Assembly: GCA_035531955.1 (NCBI GenBank)
Contig: DATKRZ010000067.1
Coordinates: forward strand, 17,266 to 81,265
Origin: Bog-756 sp035531955
GTDB taxonomy: Bacteria; Actinomycetota; Acidimicrobiia; Acidimicrobiales; RAAP-2
Reading direction: 5' to 3'
DNA length: 64,000 nt
The notes below the pieces were generated by a model, which made no database searches, was not told where the DNA came from, and saw nothing but the letters and a program-made list of their open reading frames with translations. Shown here piece by piece: positions 16,505 to 24,511 of the stretch. The stretch's first letter is position 1. Every line of letters begins with the position of its first letter. Position numbers and translations under genes: made by a program.

Positions 16505-18706
16505 TCACCCGCCCGGCGGGCGCCGGAGCTCGACCTCGACCTTCTTCGTACCGGAACGGAGGGTCACCGCCCCAGTGGCCTGGTCGACGGCTCCCACGGA
16601 GACGTCTTCGACGTTCCGGACGAACGCCGGCAACTGGAAGATGACCGGTCCATCCGCCAGCCGTCCCCGGAGTGAGAGTGACACCGACCGATCGATCGAC
16701 GAAATGGTCAGGCTGAGCCGCCCGCCGTCAACGGTCGGGAAGTTGGTGATGGCGAGGGGTGTGCCGTGGCCCAGCCAGCTGTCCGGCACCCCACGTCCGA
16801 TGATGAGCCCGCCGTCCGACCGTTGGGCGACGAGTGAGTCGAGGAGCACCTTGTTGGCACCGGCGATCCCCCAGGCGTGGGGGGACGATCCCTGACCGGC
16901 AGTCGGATGTCTTCCAACCCAGGGCGTCGTCCGGGAGGGTGCGGCCGAGCTCTCCCACCAGGACATCGGACCGCTCTGACTGTTCCGGATCATAAACTCG
17001 TATCCGAGTATCCCCTGGTCCCGGTGGTGTTGGCTGGCCAGCCCGGCGGACCCCTCGGCCGCGTTGTAGGCGGAGGAGTAGAAGTAGGCGTCGGGAAACC
17101 CACCGGTCGTGTCAGGAGGGAGGAGCCCGTGGAGGCGACCGAAGCCGTAGTCGTAGGTGGTATCGATCAGTGAGATGCCCGGGCCGGAGAGCTTGGCCCC
17201 GAACAGGTAGCCCTCCCAGGCCCAGTTGCCGAATGGTGATGTCCAGTTGGCGTCCTCAGGATTGGTACACCGATTGGCCGTGTTGGGCTGGACGATGGAA
17301 CAGGGCAGGTAGTCGAGGCCGTAGTGAGCGATGGTCGCGGCCAACACGGCGTTGGTCGACGTCAACAGCTGGTCGTACTCGTGGCTGGCCCAGATCGCCT
17401 CGGTGGTGTTCCCCACCGCCGATGCGAGATAGCGGTATGCCCCCAGACCCAGTAGGGCCTCGAAGTCATCGGTGGTCCAGTATCCCTGGGTGTCGATGTC
17501 ATCGGTGGCCTCCATGGTTCCGAGCGGGCCGGTGCGGTCGGCCACGATTTGGTGGGCCGTATCCTCGATGCTGGGTTGGGTCTTGCCCAGCGGCCCCTCC
17601 GAAGCGAAGTGCTCCCGCACGAAGGAGAGGTCGCCGGTCTTCAGCAGATAGACCGCCCACGGCACCGCGTAGGTCCAGACTCCATCCACGTACTGACCCT
17701 GCGAGCCGACGACGTTGCTCAGTTCGACAAGGAGGCTCCGGGCACCGGTGAAGTAGCCCTGGGTGAACAGATTGGTGAGGATGCCGACCACATCGTGGCT
17801 GAACTCGCTCTCGTAGCCGTTCACGCCGGTGTCCAGCATGTCACCGCTGCGGGCGATCTGGGTGTAGATGAACCCGCTCCGGTAGGCGTTCTCCAGGGAT
17901 GCGTCGGGAACGTCGATGGCGGCTATCTGGCTGAGCTGGCCTGTCCAGTAGGCCTTCATGTGGTCGTAGTGCTGATCAAAGCTGCCGGCATCCACCAGGG
18001 CCCGCGCTGTGGGCCACGGGTAGCTGCCCCCGAACCGGTCCGCGCCGATGACATAGTCGTGGACGGACTCCGAGTGGGGAGCGACCCGATCGGGCCCAGA
18101 GGCGAGCGGCTGAAGCCCGAACGATGCCTCCGGGCTGGCATGGACGGCGTGGTCGGTCGGGTTCTCCACCGCGACGCGGGCGTAGACGGCGACATAGGCG
18201 TCACCACCCAGGACGAGCCGGTCCGCGAACTCGGTGATGGTCACGAGTGCCCCACCACGACGGAAGGAGGTGATCTGCGCCGGCAGGTAGCCGTCCGAGT
18301 CTTCCCATGTCGTCCGTCCACCGCGGTAGATCCCGAATCCGTAGTCGTGCGGGGAACCGTCTTGAATCACGAATGTCCCGCCGAGGCAGGTCACGACGCC
18401 CTGTCGGTTTCCCTCCCAGCCGATCTCCGAGGCCGTGCCGTACGCACCCGTGAAGGCGTCGGTGACCAGATTGAACGCGCAGTCGTACTGACTGCTCGGA
18501 CCAGTACCGCCGGCCGCGACCGGACCAGTGCGCCCAGGTTGGGTCGGCGCGCCTTGTTGCAGAGGAGGGGAAGTGGCGCCAGCCGGCGACCACATCGTCA
18601 AGACCAGGCAGAGGCCGGCTGCCACACTGCCCACCGGGCGGATGGAGAGGGCCCCGAACCGAGCCGCCCAGGCTCGGCGCGGCCGGACTGTGCCCATGGC
18701 TCGCAT
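16505..18706 (-). CDS. Large secreted protein, six-hairpin-glycosidase-like
   Basis: 733 residues with a signal peptide (Arg-rich start, hydrophobic GSVAAGLCLVLTMWS, cleavage near SPAGATS). The start ATG 18706 has GGAGGAGGG upstream. The N-terminal third is beta-rich (VVTCLGGTFVIQDGSPHDYG, YVAVYARVAVENPTDHAVHA). The middle has alternating helices with aromatic loops, such as LENAYRSGFIYTQIARSGD, VWTYAVPWAVYLLKTGDL and GNWAWEGYLFGAKLSGPG. A small beta domain closes it (LSLTISSIDRSVSLSLRGR). This arrangement of beta domain, helical toroid and beta domain resembles (alpha/alpha)6 glycosidases, but I cannot name a GH family or the catalytic acids. It is probably an extracellular carbohydrate-active protein. 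Confidence 0.7.
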   Translation of the reverse strand: MRAMGTVRPRRAWAARFGALSIRPVGSVAAGLCLVLTMWSPAGATSPPLQQGAPTQPGRTGPVAAGGTGPSSQYDCAFNLVTDAFTGAYGTASEIGWEGNRQGVVTCLGGTFVIQDGSPHDYGFGIYRGGRTTWEDSDGYLPAQITSFRRGGALVTITEFADRLVLGGDAYVAVYARVAVENPTDHAVHASPEASFGLQPLASGPDRVAPHSESVHDYVIGADRFGGSYPWPTARALVDAGSFDQHYDHMKAYWTGQLSQIAAIDVPDASLENAYRSGFIYTQIARSGDMLDTGVNGYESEFSHDVVGILTNLFTQGYFTGARSLLVELSNVVGSQGQYVDGVWTYAVPWAVYLLKTGDLSFVREHFASEGPLGKTQPSIEDTAHQIVADRTGPLGTMEATDDIDTQGYWTTDDFEALLGLGAYRYLASAVGNTTEAIWASHEYDQLLTSTNAVLAATIAHYGLDYLPCSIVQPNTANRCTNPEDANWTSPFGNWAWEGYLFGAKLSGPGISLIDTTYDYGFGRLHGLLPPDTTGGFPDAYFYSSAYNAAEGSAGLASQHHRDQGILGYEFMIRNSQSGPMSWWESSAAPSRTTPWVGRHPTAGQGSSPHAWGIAGANKVLLDSLVAQRSDGGLIIGRGVPDSWLGHGTPLAITNFPTVDGGRLSLTISSIDRSVSLSLRGRLADGPVIFQLPAFVRNVEDVSVGAVDQATGAVTLRSGTKKVEVELRRPPGG

Positions 18707-18918
18707 CTCGCCCTCCTCCGTTGTCGCCTACGTTGGCAAGGTAACACCGGAACCAGTGGGACGCCCGGGGCAGCCGGTCCGGCGGGATTGTGCAACGTTG
18801 TGGCCCACCAGTCCGGGTACGCCCGACGCAACGGGGCCGACGTCGGGGAACCTCAACAAGAAGGTGGTGCCTCCCATCGCCGTTAGCATCTGATGTCCGT
18901 GTCGATTCTGGAGACCGC

Positions 18919-19722
18919 ATGACAGACATATCGGGCCCGGGGATCTCTCTTCCGAGCCGACTCGGCGTGGCGGCACGTCTTGAGGACGACCACCTGATCC
19001 TCGAACTCAGGCCACAGGAGGAGACGCTGCTCCATGGCATCGTCCGAGCCAGTGTCCTCTCGTTCGTCATCGATGTGGTGGCGGGGATCCCCTTGGACCA
19101 AGACGCCGACATGTGGGCGCTCACCTCGGACATGACAATCCGGATGCGCCCCATACCGGCACCTGAACGCATCGATGCGACCAGTGTGATCCTCCGCCAG
19201 AGCCGGCGATCGGCGACCAGCCTGGTCGAGCTCAGGACGGACGAGGGAGCACCGATCGCCAACGGTGCCATCGGCTTCACAAAGGTTCCTCGTAAGGCGG
19301 CCGATCCGCCAAAGCCGAATGTGCCGCTCGGACAAGTCCCCGTCATCTTCCGCGATCCCACCACGCTCGCCCGACCGCTGCGCGAGGAGGCCGGCATCGA
19401 AGTGATCGATGCGGCGGCGGGCATCGTGCAGGTCGATGTCACTCCGGATCTCCGGAATCCCGCCGGGACGCTGCAGGGCGCGATGGTTGCGCTGCTGGCT
19501 GAAGCAGCGGCGGAGGATCTCATGGCGACGCGCTTCGAGTCGCCCTTCGTGGTGACCGCGCTCGACCTCCGATATCTCCGGAAGACGCAGATCGGCCCGG
19601 TGCGCACCCGGAGCAGTCTCTTGGGTACCGGACCCGACGCACCGGTCCAGATCGAGCTGATCGACACGTCCATCGATGAGATCACGACGTTGGTCTATGC
19701 CTCCGCGGCCACCGTCTCCTGA
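18919..19722 (+). CDS. Tandem hotdog-fold thioesterase-like protein
   Basis: 267 residues that divide into two hotdog (PaaI-like) halves. The first carries LLHGIVRASVLSFVIDVVAG and the second NPAGTLQGAMVALLAEAAAED; each has the helix that lines an acyl-CoA thioesterase active site. The segment FVVTALDLRYLRKTQIGPVR is the typical strand after the helix. Acyl-CoA hydrolysis is a family-level expectation; the substrate is unknown. ATG 18919 has GGAG five bases upstream. It is divergent from the secreted protein gene, with about 210 bp between the two starts. Confidence 0.8.
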   Translation: MTDISGPGISLPSRLGVAARLEDDHLILELRPQEETLLHGIVRASVLSFVIDVVAGIPLDQDADMWALTSDMTIRMRPIPAPERIDATSVILRQSRRSATSLVELRTDEGAPIANGAIGFTKVPRKAADPPKPNVPLGQVPVIFRDPTTLARPLREEAGIEVIDAAAGIVQVDVTPDLRNPAGTLQGAMVALLAEAAAEDLMATRFESPFVVTALDLRYLRKTQIGPVRTRSSLLGTGPDAPVQIELIDTSIDEITTLVYASAATVS

Positions 19723-19877
19723 CTGTCGCTTTTTGGGACGGCAGAGTTCATCCTGAGTGGCTTCCGACGCGAGGAGAATCTCAGCTGCGAAGCGGGGTCA
19801 AGGAACGCCGGCGCTAGGACCGTGACATCTTCCCTGCATTTAGGGTCCGATTCGAGCGAGGATCGGCAAGGTACCCC

Positions 19878-20360
19878 CTACCTCACCGAGGCATGGTGGT
19901 TGCTGCCGATGATGGCGGTTGCCGAGACCTCACGACTGTGGAACTGCCGAGCCGAATAGCTGAGACAAGCCCCGATGAGAACGATCCCCACAAAGAACAT
20001 GTAGGGGGCAATGCCTAGGAAACCAATGATGCCGACAACTAAGGCAGAAATCGATACGCCCCAAGCCGCACTTCCGGCATTCGGCTGTTGATCGCGACTT
20101 CGTTGATGGAGCAGGAAGGCGACGAGGCAGGCGAGGACCAAGCCCATGCTGGCCAGGAGTAACTCTGACACCCCGTATGCCTGGAAGTAAGTCCTGGGAA
20201 GGGCTATCACCTCCTCATGACCACCCGATGCGGTCTGGACGAGCCTGTGCGATCCCGGCGTGACGGGAATGTCCACGACGAATATCCACACGGTAAGGGC
20301 CGCGCTCCATAAGAACGCGAGGGACAGGAACAGGACTGTCACGCCGTTCAGACGCTTCAT
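19878..20360 (-). CDS. Hypothetical four-helix membrane protein
   Basis: 160 residues with four predicted membrane segments: VLFLSLAFLWSAALTVWIFV, VSELLLASMGLVLACLVAFL, the stretch WGVSISALVVGIIGFLG, and YMFFVGIVLIGACLSY. A polar loop of about 35 residues separates helices 1 and 2, and the C-terminus is short and His/Ser-rich. I do not recognise a family. Third-position GC is lower than in the neighbours, which may mean foreign origin or a rapidly evolving gene. About 155 bp of non-coding sequence separate it from the convergent thioesterase gene. Confidence 0.65.
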   Translation of the reverse strand: MKRLNGVTVLFLSLAFLWSAALTVWIFVVDIPVTPGSHRLVQTASGGHEEVIALPRTYFQAYGVSELLLASMGLVLACLVAFLLHQRSRDQQPNAGSAAWGVSISALVVGIIGFLGIAPYMFFVGIVLIGACLSYSARQFHSREVSATAIIGSNHHASVR

Positions 20361-20853
20361 GAGCTGCCTCCCATCTGGCTATTTCGCACGCGACCGCCTC
20401 CCTAGCTTCGTCCCCATCGGGTGCTGTTGGGGGGCGTAGTTGGCGCCGCTTTCCTGATTGAACCATGCATCCGGCCCTCGAACGCGAAAGCGCCCGTCCC
20501 ACGGACTGACGGGGATCGGGCGCTTTGCTTCATTTGTACTCCGAGGGCGAACCGCCTCGGGACCTGGCATCCAGAAGGGCTTCCTTGTCCTTATCGTTGC
20601 ATCGCTCCCACTTCGAGCCGCTTGCCTTTGATCTACCTGGGCCTTACCGGTCCCGGGCCATCCACTCTCAGGATGAGCCACCTCGCACACTTCGCAAAAG
20701 GCGCCTCCTTTCGGAACCCTCGCGGATCCCTCATGGGCATTATGAACCCGGGAGGCCGGATTGAAAAGGGCCGAAGGTCCCTCGCCTGATCGAGGTCTTG
20801 GCCGACTCAGCTCGAGCGGCTGAGACCACGAAGGTTCGGCTCCCCGTCGAGGA
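20361..20853. other. Intergenic region with strong hairpins, no gene seen
   Basis: 493 bp. Frames on both strands are Ser/Arg/Pro-rich and unconvincing. The region is somewhat less GC-rich than its surroundings. It contains a perfect 10-bp stem (20487-20526) and a second stem, CCGAGGGCG against CGCCTCGG with one bulge, at 20541-20560. These lie between two genes that are both on the minus strand, so they could belong to the leader of the membrane-protein gene, the trailer of the K+ channel gene, or an unannotated RNA. Confidence 0.45.
20487..20526. terminator. Perfect 10-bp inverted repeat, terminator-like hairpin
   Basis: AAAGCGCCCG at 20487-20496 pairs perfectly with CGGGCGCTTT at 20517-20526. 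The loop can extend the stem by TCCC/GGGA-type pairs. On the plus strand the stem ends in CTTT and is followed by GCTTCATTTGT, a moderately T-rich tail. On the minus strand the tail is GC-rich. It may be an intrinsic terminator or a structured leader. Confidence 0.5.
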
Positions 20854-21906
20854 TCAAGGGTCGGGCGGAGCCTGGTGGCGGTCCCGGGGCCGGTTGGCAA
20901 ACGCAGCAAGCGCCTCGAGCTGCTCGGCCGTGCCGATGCCGATGAGGACGTCCGCCTCTTCGATCGTGTCCTCCGGTGAGGGATTGGTGACAAAGCGGCC
21001 ATCTGGCCGCCGGATGGCCAGAACCAGTGCGCCGGTCTGGTCGCGCAGATGCGCCGAACGCAGCGTCTTGCCGGCCAATGCAGATGCGGCCCCCAGGGTC
21101 ACTTCCTGCAGTCGAAACTCCAGCGTCCCGTCATGCATGACCACATCGACGAAGTCGACCACATGCGGCTGAGTCACGAACGACGCCATGCGATCACCCC
21201 CCAGCAGTTGGGGATTCACCACCCTGTCGGCACCTGCGCGCGCAAGCTTCGACTCGGACGAGTTGTTCCGGGCTCGGGCGATGATCTTGATGTCCGGTCG
21301 CATCGACTTGGCGGCCACGGTGGCATAGAGGTTGTCGGCATCAGTGTTGAGTGCAGCGACCAACGCTGCCGCCCTGTCGAGGCCGGCCTTGAGCAGGGTC
21401 TCGTCGTCGGCGACGTCGCCGCACACGTGGGCATACGAGATCCCGCTCAGGCGCTCCGGGTCGCGATCGATGACGACGAGATCTGTGTTCCCATTGGCCA
21501 GGAAACGGGCCACTTCACGTCCGACCCGCCCCCATCCACAAACGATCACGTGACCATGCATCCGGTCGATCTCTCGCTCCATCTTGCGCCTCCTGATCAG
21601 ATCTCGCATGTGGCCGTCAATGAGCACTTCGAGGACCGCTGAAAACGTGTAGAGCGCGGTGCCCACACCGACGAGGATGAGGACGATGGTGAATACCTTG
21701 CTTCCCCCGTCAAGCGGGTGCGGCGAGTTGAAGCCCACCGTGGTGATGGTGATGACGGTCTGGAAGACGGCGTCGAGCAGCCCGAATCCAAACAGGAGAT
21801 AACCAAGGGTCCCGACAATGAGCACCAGCGCCAGGGCCCCGAGCCCGACCCTTACCCCCCGGAACGGGTTACGCGCCCGATCCACGAGCCCTCGCCGACC
21901 TGGCAA
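20854..21906 (-). CDS. Two-TM potassium channel with C-terminal RCK (TrkA-N/TrkA-C) domain
   Basis: 350 residues. The pore module has TM1 (LGALALVLIVGTLGYLL), a pore loop with selectivity filter TITTVGFN (filter T-V-G-F at about residues 56-59), and TM2 (KVFTIVLILVGVGTALY). A cytosolic RCK domain follows, with Rossmann motif HVIVCGWGRVGREVARF and the acidic residue in LVVIDRDPERL, then a TrkA-C-like end (TLRSAHLRDQTGALVLA, DVLIGIGTAEQLE). This is the MthK/GsuK-type ligand-gated K+ channel layout, acting in the inner membrane. The filter has Phe where Tyr is classical (GYG), which is common in prokaryotic channels. Confidence 0.93.
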   Translation of the reverse strand: MPGRRGLVDRARNPFRGVRVGLGALALVLIVGTLGYLLFGFGLLDAVFQTVITITTVGFNSPHPLDGGSKVFTIVLILVGVGTALYTFSAVLEVLIDGHMRDLIRRRKMEREIDRMHGHVIVCGWGRVGREVARFLANGNTDLVVIDRDPERLSGISYAHVCGDVADDETLLKAGLDRAAALVAALNTDADNLYATVAAKSMRPDIKIIARARNNSSESKLARAGADRVVNPQLLGGDRMASFVTQPHVVDFVDVVMHDGTLEFRLQEVTLGAASALAGKTLRSAHLRDQTGALVLAIRRPDGRFVTNPSPEDTIEEADVLIGIGTAEQLEALAAFANRPRDRHQAPPDP

Positions 21907-22194
21907 TGTGCATCAGTGCGGACTCCGCCCCGAGGTCATGGCAGTTCGTCGTCCGACCTCATGCCGCCAATGCCAGCGCCGCCGGCCCGAAAAGCGGGGC
22001 CGGTCACCGCCGTGCCCGTCCGGGGACACCAAGAGTCGGGGATTTCGGTTTAGGTGTCATTGGGTTCGACCGCCGGCAAGCCTACTGACTGGCGGGGAGA
22101 GGCGGCCGAACCAACGGATGAGTCGGTGATCCCTCGGCCACGAGCGGTCCGGCAGCCCAATTGCGCTCCTACCGGATTGGGCGCTGGGCGATGC

Positions 22195-23220
22195 TCACCG
22201 GGTCGACACCGTCCGATTGCTGCGGATCCCCTCGACAGGCCGAAGGACCCCTTCGAGTACCAGGGCCATACCGGCCATTCCCGCGGCGCTGGGGTGTAGC
22301 GGGTAGCCGGCCGGCGAGGGCACAATCGACTCGACCCAGCGGGTGTCTTCGGAGGTACACGCGTTGTGCGAAGCGCTCGGCGATGCCATGTCGACGTAGA
22401 CATCGCCGGCAGCCGTCGCATCCTCGGCCAGGGTCGCGTTCAGATCCTCCTCGACGCCACGCAGGTACCCAAGATCGTGGGCCGAGAAGGGGAGGCGGGG
22501 CCAGCATCCCGACCCGATCGGCGGAACGATGTCGGGGTAACCGACGACGAATACCCTCGCGTGCGGGGACCGGGCTCTGATCTCTTTGAGCACGGCGCTT
22601 ACCTTGGAGCCCACTTCGTGGACGTTGACCGCCAGTCGATCCGTACCGCCGGCGGTGTAGTGCGACCTGCAGCTCCAACCCATTCGGGTCGGACCCCACG
22701 GGGTGGCCGCCACGCAGTTGGCGGCAATGGTCGAGAAGCCCAGATCGTTTCCGCCGATGCCCATCGAGACGAGCGAGGTGGAAGAACTGATGGCTGACAG
22801 CTGGGCGGGTATTCCCGGGCCCTGGGATCTTGTCAGGTCCTCAGAGGTGGCACCCCCGCAACTTGCGTCGGTCAGTACCAAGCCCAGGGCCCGCGCGGCG
22901 AGCGACGGATAGTTGTCGGATGAGCGCAAGCACGCCTTCGGTGCGCTCGGGTTGGTATTGGGTCCCAGCTGCGCCGGGACGGCGGGGCCGGACGTAAAGG
23001 AGTCTCCCAGCGCCACGTAGGACTTCGACACGAGGGATTTCGGGACCCTTCCGGCCGCCGACGCGGCCTCGGCACCGCCACCCACCGCGAACACGACCGT
23101 ACCCCCAGCAATCAGAGCGACAGCGACTGTCAATGACCTCTGGAGGCGATGGCGTCGTCGTCCCAGGGACGATCCGGCCCCTGCCGATACGGCAGCGCCC
23201 CACAGGCCGAGAATCGTCAT
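22195..23220 (-). CDS. Secreted SGNH/GDSL hydrolase (lipase/esterase)
   Basis: About 341 residues. After a Gly/Arg-rich N-terminus a hydrophobic stretch (LTVAVALIAGGTVVFAVGGG) ending in AEAASAAG marks export. Block I is YVALGDSFTSGP with the nucleophile Ser, block III is GIGGNDLGFSTIA, and the catalytic His lies in YPLHPSAAGMAGMA near the C-terminus. The pattern is that of Streptomyces-type SGNH lipases such as SEST. Cysteines (CLRSSDNYP, DASCGGATSED, GSGCWPRLP, HNACTSED) are probably paired as disulfides. ATG 23220 is chosen; the frame is open to 23373. The 288 bp after its stop hold no gene. Confidence 0.88.
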   Translation of the reverse strand: MTILGLWGAAVSAGAGSSLGRRRHRLQRSLTVAVALIAGGTVVFAVGGGAEAASAAGRVPKSLVSKSYVALGDSFTSGPAVPAQLGPNTNPSAPKACLRSSDNYPSLAARALGLVLTDASCGGATSEDLTRSQGPGIPAQLSAISSSTSLVSMGIGGNDLGFSTIAANCVAATPWGPTRMGWSCRSHYTAGGTDRLAVNVHEVGSKVSAVLKEIRARSPHARVFVVGYPDIVPPIGSGCWPRLPFSAHDLGYLRGVEEDLNATLAEDATAAGDVYVDMASPSASHNACTSEDTRWVESIVPSPAGYPLHPSAAGMAGMALVLEGVLRPVEGIRSNRTVSTR

Positions 23221-23327
23221 GACCCGATGATGGTAGGTGGGCAGGCGCTGGAGGGGACGTCGCCCCGTTGACCATCCGAATGGCCGAATCGAAGACGGAA
23301 GGGGTGCAGCCGTAGCCGAGTCGCTGG

Positions 23328-23489
23328 TCATCGTCGAACCGGCCCCGGCCACCGCCCCACGGCCGGGTGGCAATCGACCGGCGATGCCCCGTCCTTCCGT
23401 CCCGCGTGCTCGGCGCCTCGTTCCTTTCGCCTGAGCACGTTCAGGATCCGCCGCCTCTGGCCCACATCATTGCTCGTCACATCCACCAT
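23328..23489 (-). CDS. Possible small basic protein (53 aa)
   Basis: ATG at 23489 is preceded by AGGAG with a five-base spacer, an excellent ribosome-binding site. The product starts MVDVTSNDVGQRRRILNVL and becomes Arg/Gly/Pro-rich; there is no recognised domain. The first half has the high third-position GC of real genes here. The site overlaps the palindrome at 23490-23506, so translation could be controlled by RNA folding or by a bound repressor. It lies about 110 bp upstream of the SGNH lipase start and could be a leader gene. The evidence is the ribosome-binding site and codon pattern only. Confidence 0.3.
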   Translation of the reverse strand: MVDVTSNDVGQRRRILNVLRRKERGAEHAGRKDGASPVDCHPAVGRWPGPVRR

Positions 23490-23506
23490 TGCAACTCCTA
23501 GTTGCA
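23490..23506. promoter_or_regulatory. Perfect 7-3-7 palindrome overlapping a Shine-Dalgarno
   Basis: TGCAACT-CCT-AGTTGCA. On the minus strand it reads TGCAACTAGGAGTTGCA immediately before an ATG, so the AGGAG ribosome-binding site sits inside the hairpin. It also lies about 200 bp upstream of the TetR gene and has the size of a repressor operator. Either a TetR operator or an RNA switch on the small reading frame is possible. Confidence 0.45.
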
Positions 23507-23708
23507 TATCGGTGGCCGATCCCAGAGGACTGCCCGGCGCAGGCTCACCGGCCCCGGTCAACCGGGCGGACACCGATGGCCACTCCGCAACCATGGGTCT
23601 TGAAACCGATCACACGAACCTTCGACTCTGGCGACCGAAAGGCACATGATCGGGCAATGGAGGCATACGCCATCGCCAGCTGGTCGGGCGGCAACGATAC
23701 GATGGCTC

Positions 23709-24470
23709 GTGGCAGAAAGACGAAAGGCCAAGCAGACCCGAGAAGAGTTGCGCGCCACTCTGTTGGAAGCCGGACGGGAGATCCTGTTCGAGGAAGGACT
23801 CGAAACCGGGTCCGCAAATCTCACATTCAAGAGAGTGTTCGAACGCGTCGAGGACAAGACGGGTCTGCGGGTTACCAACGCCTCGGTCATCAGGCGTGTT
23901 TGGGACAACCAAGCGGACTACCAGGCAGATGTACTCGTCACCATTGCTCACGACGAGGGACGACCCGAAGCCGACTCGGCGGTCCAGGCGGTCGCCGCCG
24001 CCCTCGATGCTGTCGAACTCTCGACTCCAGAATCACGCGCCCGTGCCCTTCAAGAGGTCTGCCGGATCGGAGGTGCGGCAAGCAGCAACGCCATCGCCAA
24101 TTCGGCGAGTCTGTCACTGTGGATCAGCGTAGTGGCCATCGCAACCTCGACGGCGCTCCCCGACGAGCGCCGACGGATCCAGACAGCTCTCCAGGAAGGC
24201 TACGACGCCGTCTCCAAATTCTGGGAGGAGACCTACGCGGCACTGGCTGATCTCCTCAGGGTTCGGATTCGACCGCCATGGACGATGCAACACTTCGTGA
24301 TGGCCGTCACGGCACTCAGCGAAGGGTGTTCGCTACGTGACCGCGTCAATGGGAACATCGAGCGAATCACCCGCCCCACCGGGCCAAACGGTGAGGATCA
24401 GGAGTGGACACTCTTCGCCTCCGGCCTCGAAGCACTCGTCCGCCAGTTCTTCGAGCCGACTCCGACTTGA
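23709..24470 (+). CDS. TetR-family-like transcriptional regulator
   Basis: About 253 residues. GTG 23709 opens with VAERRKAKQTREELRATLLE, a helical TetR-like N-terminus, followed by GREILFEEGLETGSANLTFK and a recognition-helix region TGLRVTNASVIRRVWDNQ. The spacing between helices is longer than in classical TetR proteins, so this is a divergent member. The C-terminal ligand-binding part is all-helical (AVQAVAAALDAVELSTPESR, EGYDAVSKFWEETYAALADL, FASGLEALVRQFF). An in-frame ATG at 23646 is possible but adds a segment with no match. It is divergent from the SGNH lipase and convergent with the PhyH-like gene 41 bp downstream. Confidence 0.75.
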   Translation: MAERRKAKQTREELRATLLEAGREILFEEGLETGSANLTFKRVFERVEDKTGLRVTNASVIRRVWDNQADYQADVLVTIAHDEGRPEADSAVQAVAAALDAVELSTPESRARALQEVCRIGGAASSNAIANSASLSLWISVVAIATSTALPDERRRIQTALQEGYDAVSKFWEETYAALADLLRVRIRPPWTMQHFVMAVTALSEGCSLRDRVNGNIERITRPTGPNGEDQEWTLFASGLEALVRQFFEPTPT

Positions 24471-24511
24471 GCTCGCGCTCTCTTATTGGCGCGATTCCGG
24501 GCCCGACGGCC

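Larger units (their letters stand above)
23221..23708. other. Divergent promoter region between SGNH lipase and TetR genes
   Basis: 488 bp between divergent starts. It holds one possible small minus-strand gene (23328-23489) and a perfect 17-nt palindrome (23490-23506) just before it. No other gene is visible. The location makes it the likely target of the adjacent TetR-type regulator. Confidence 0.45.
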
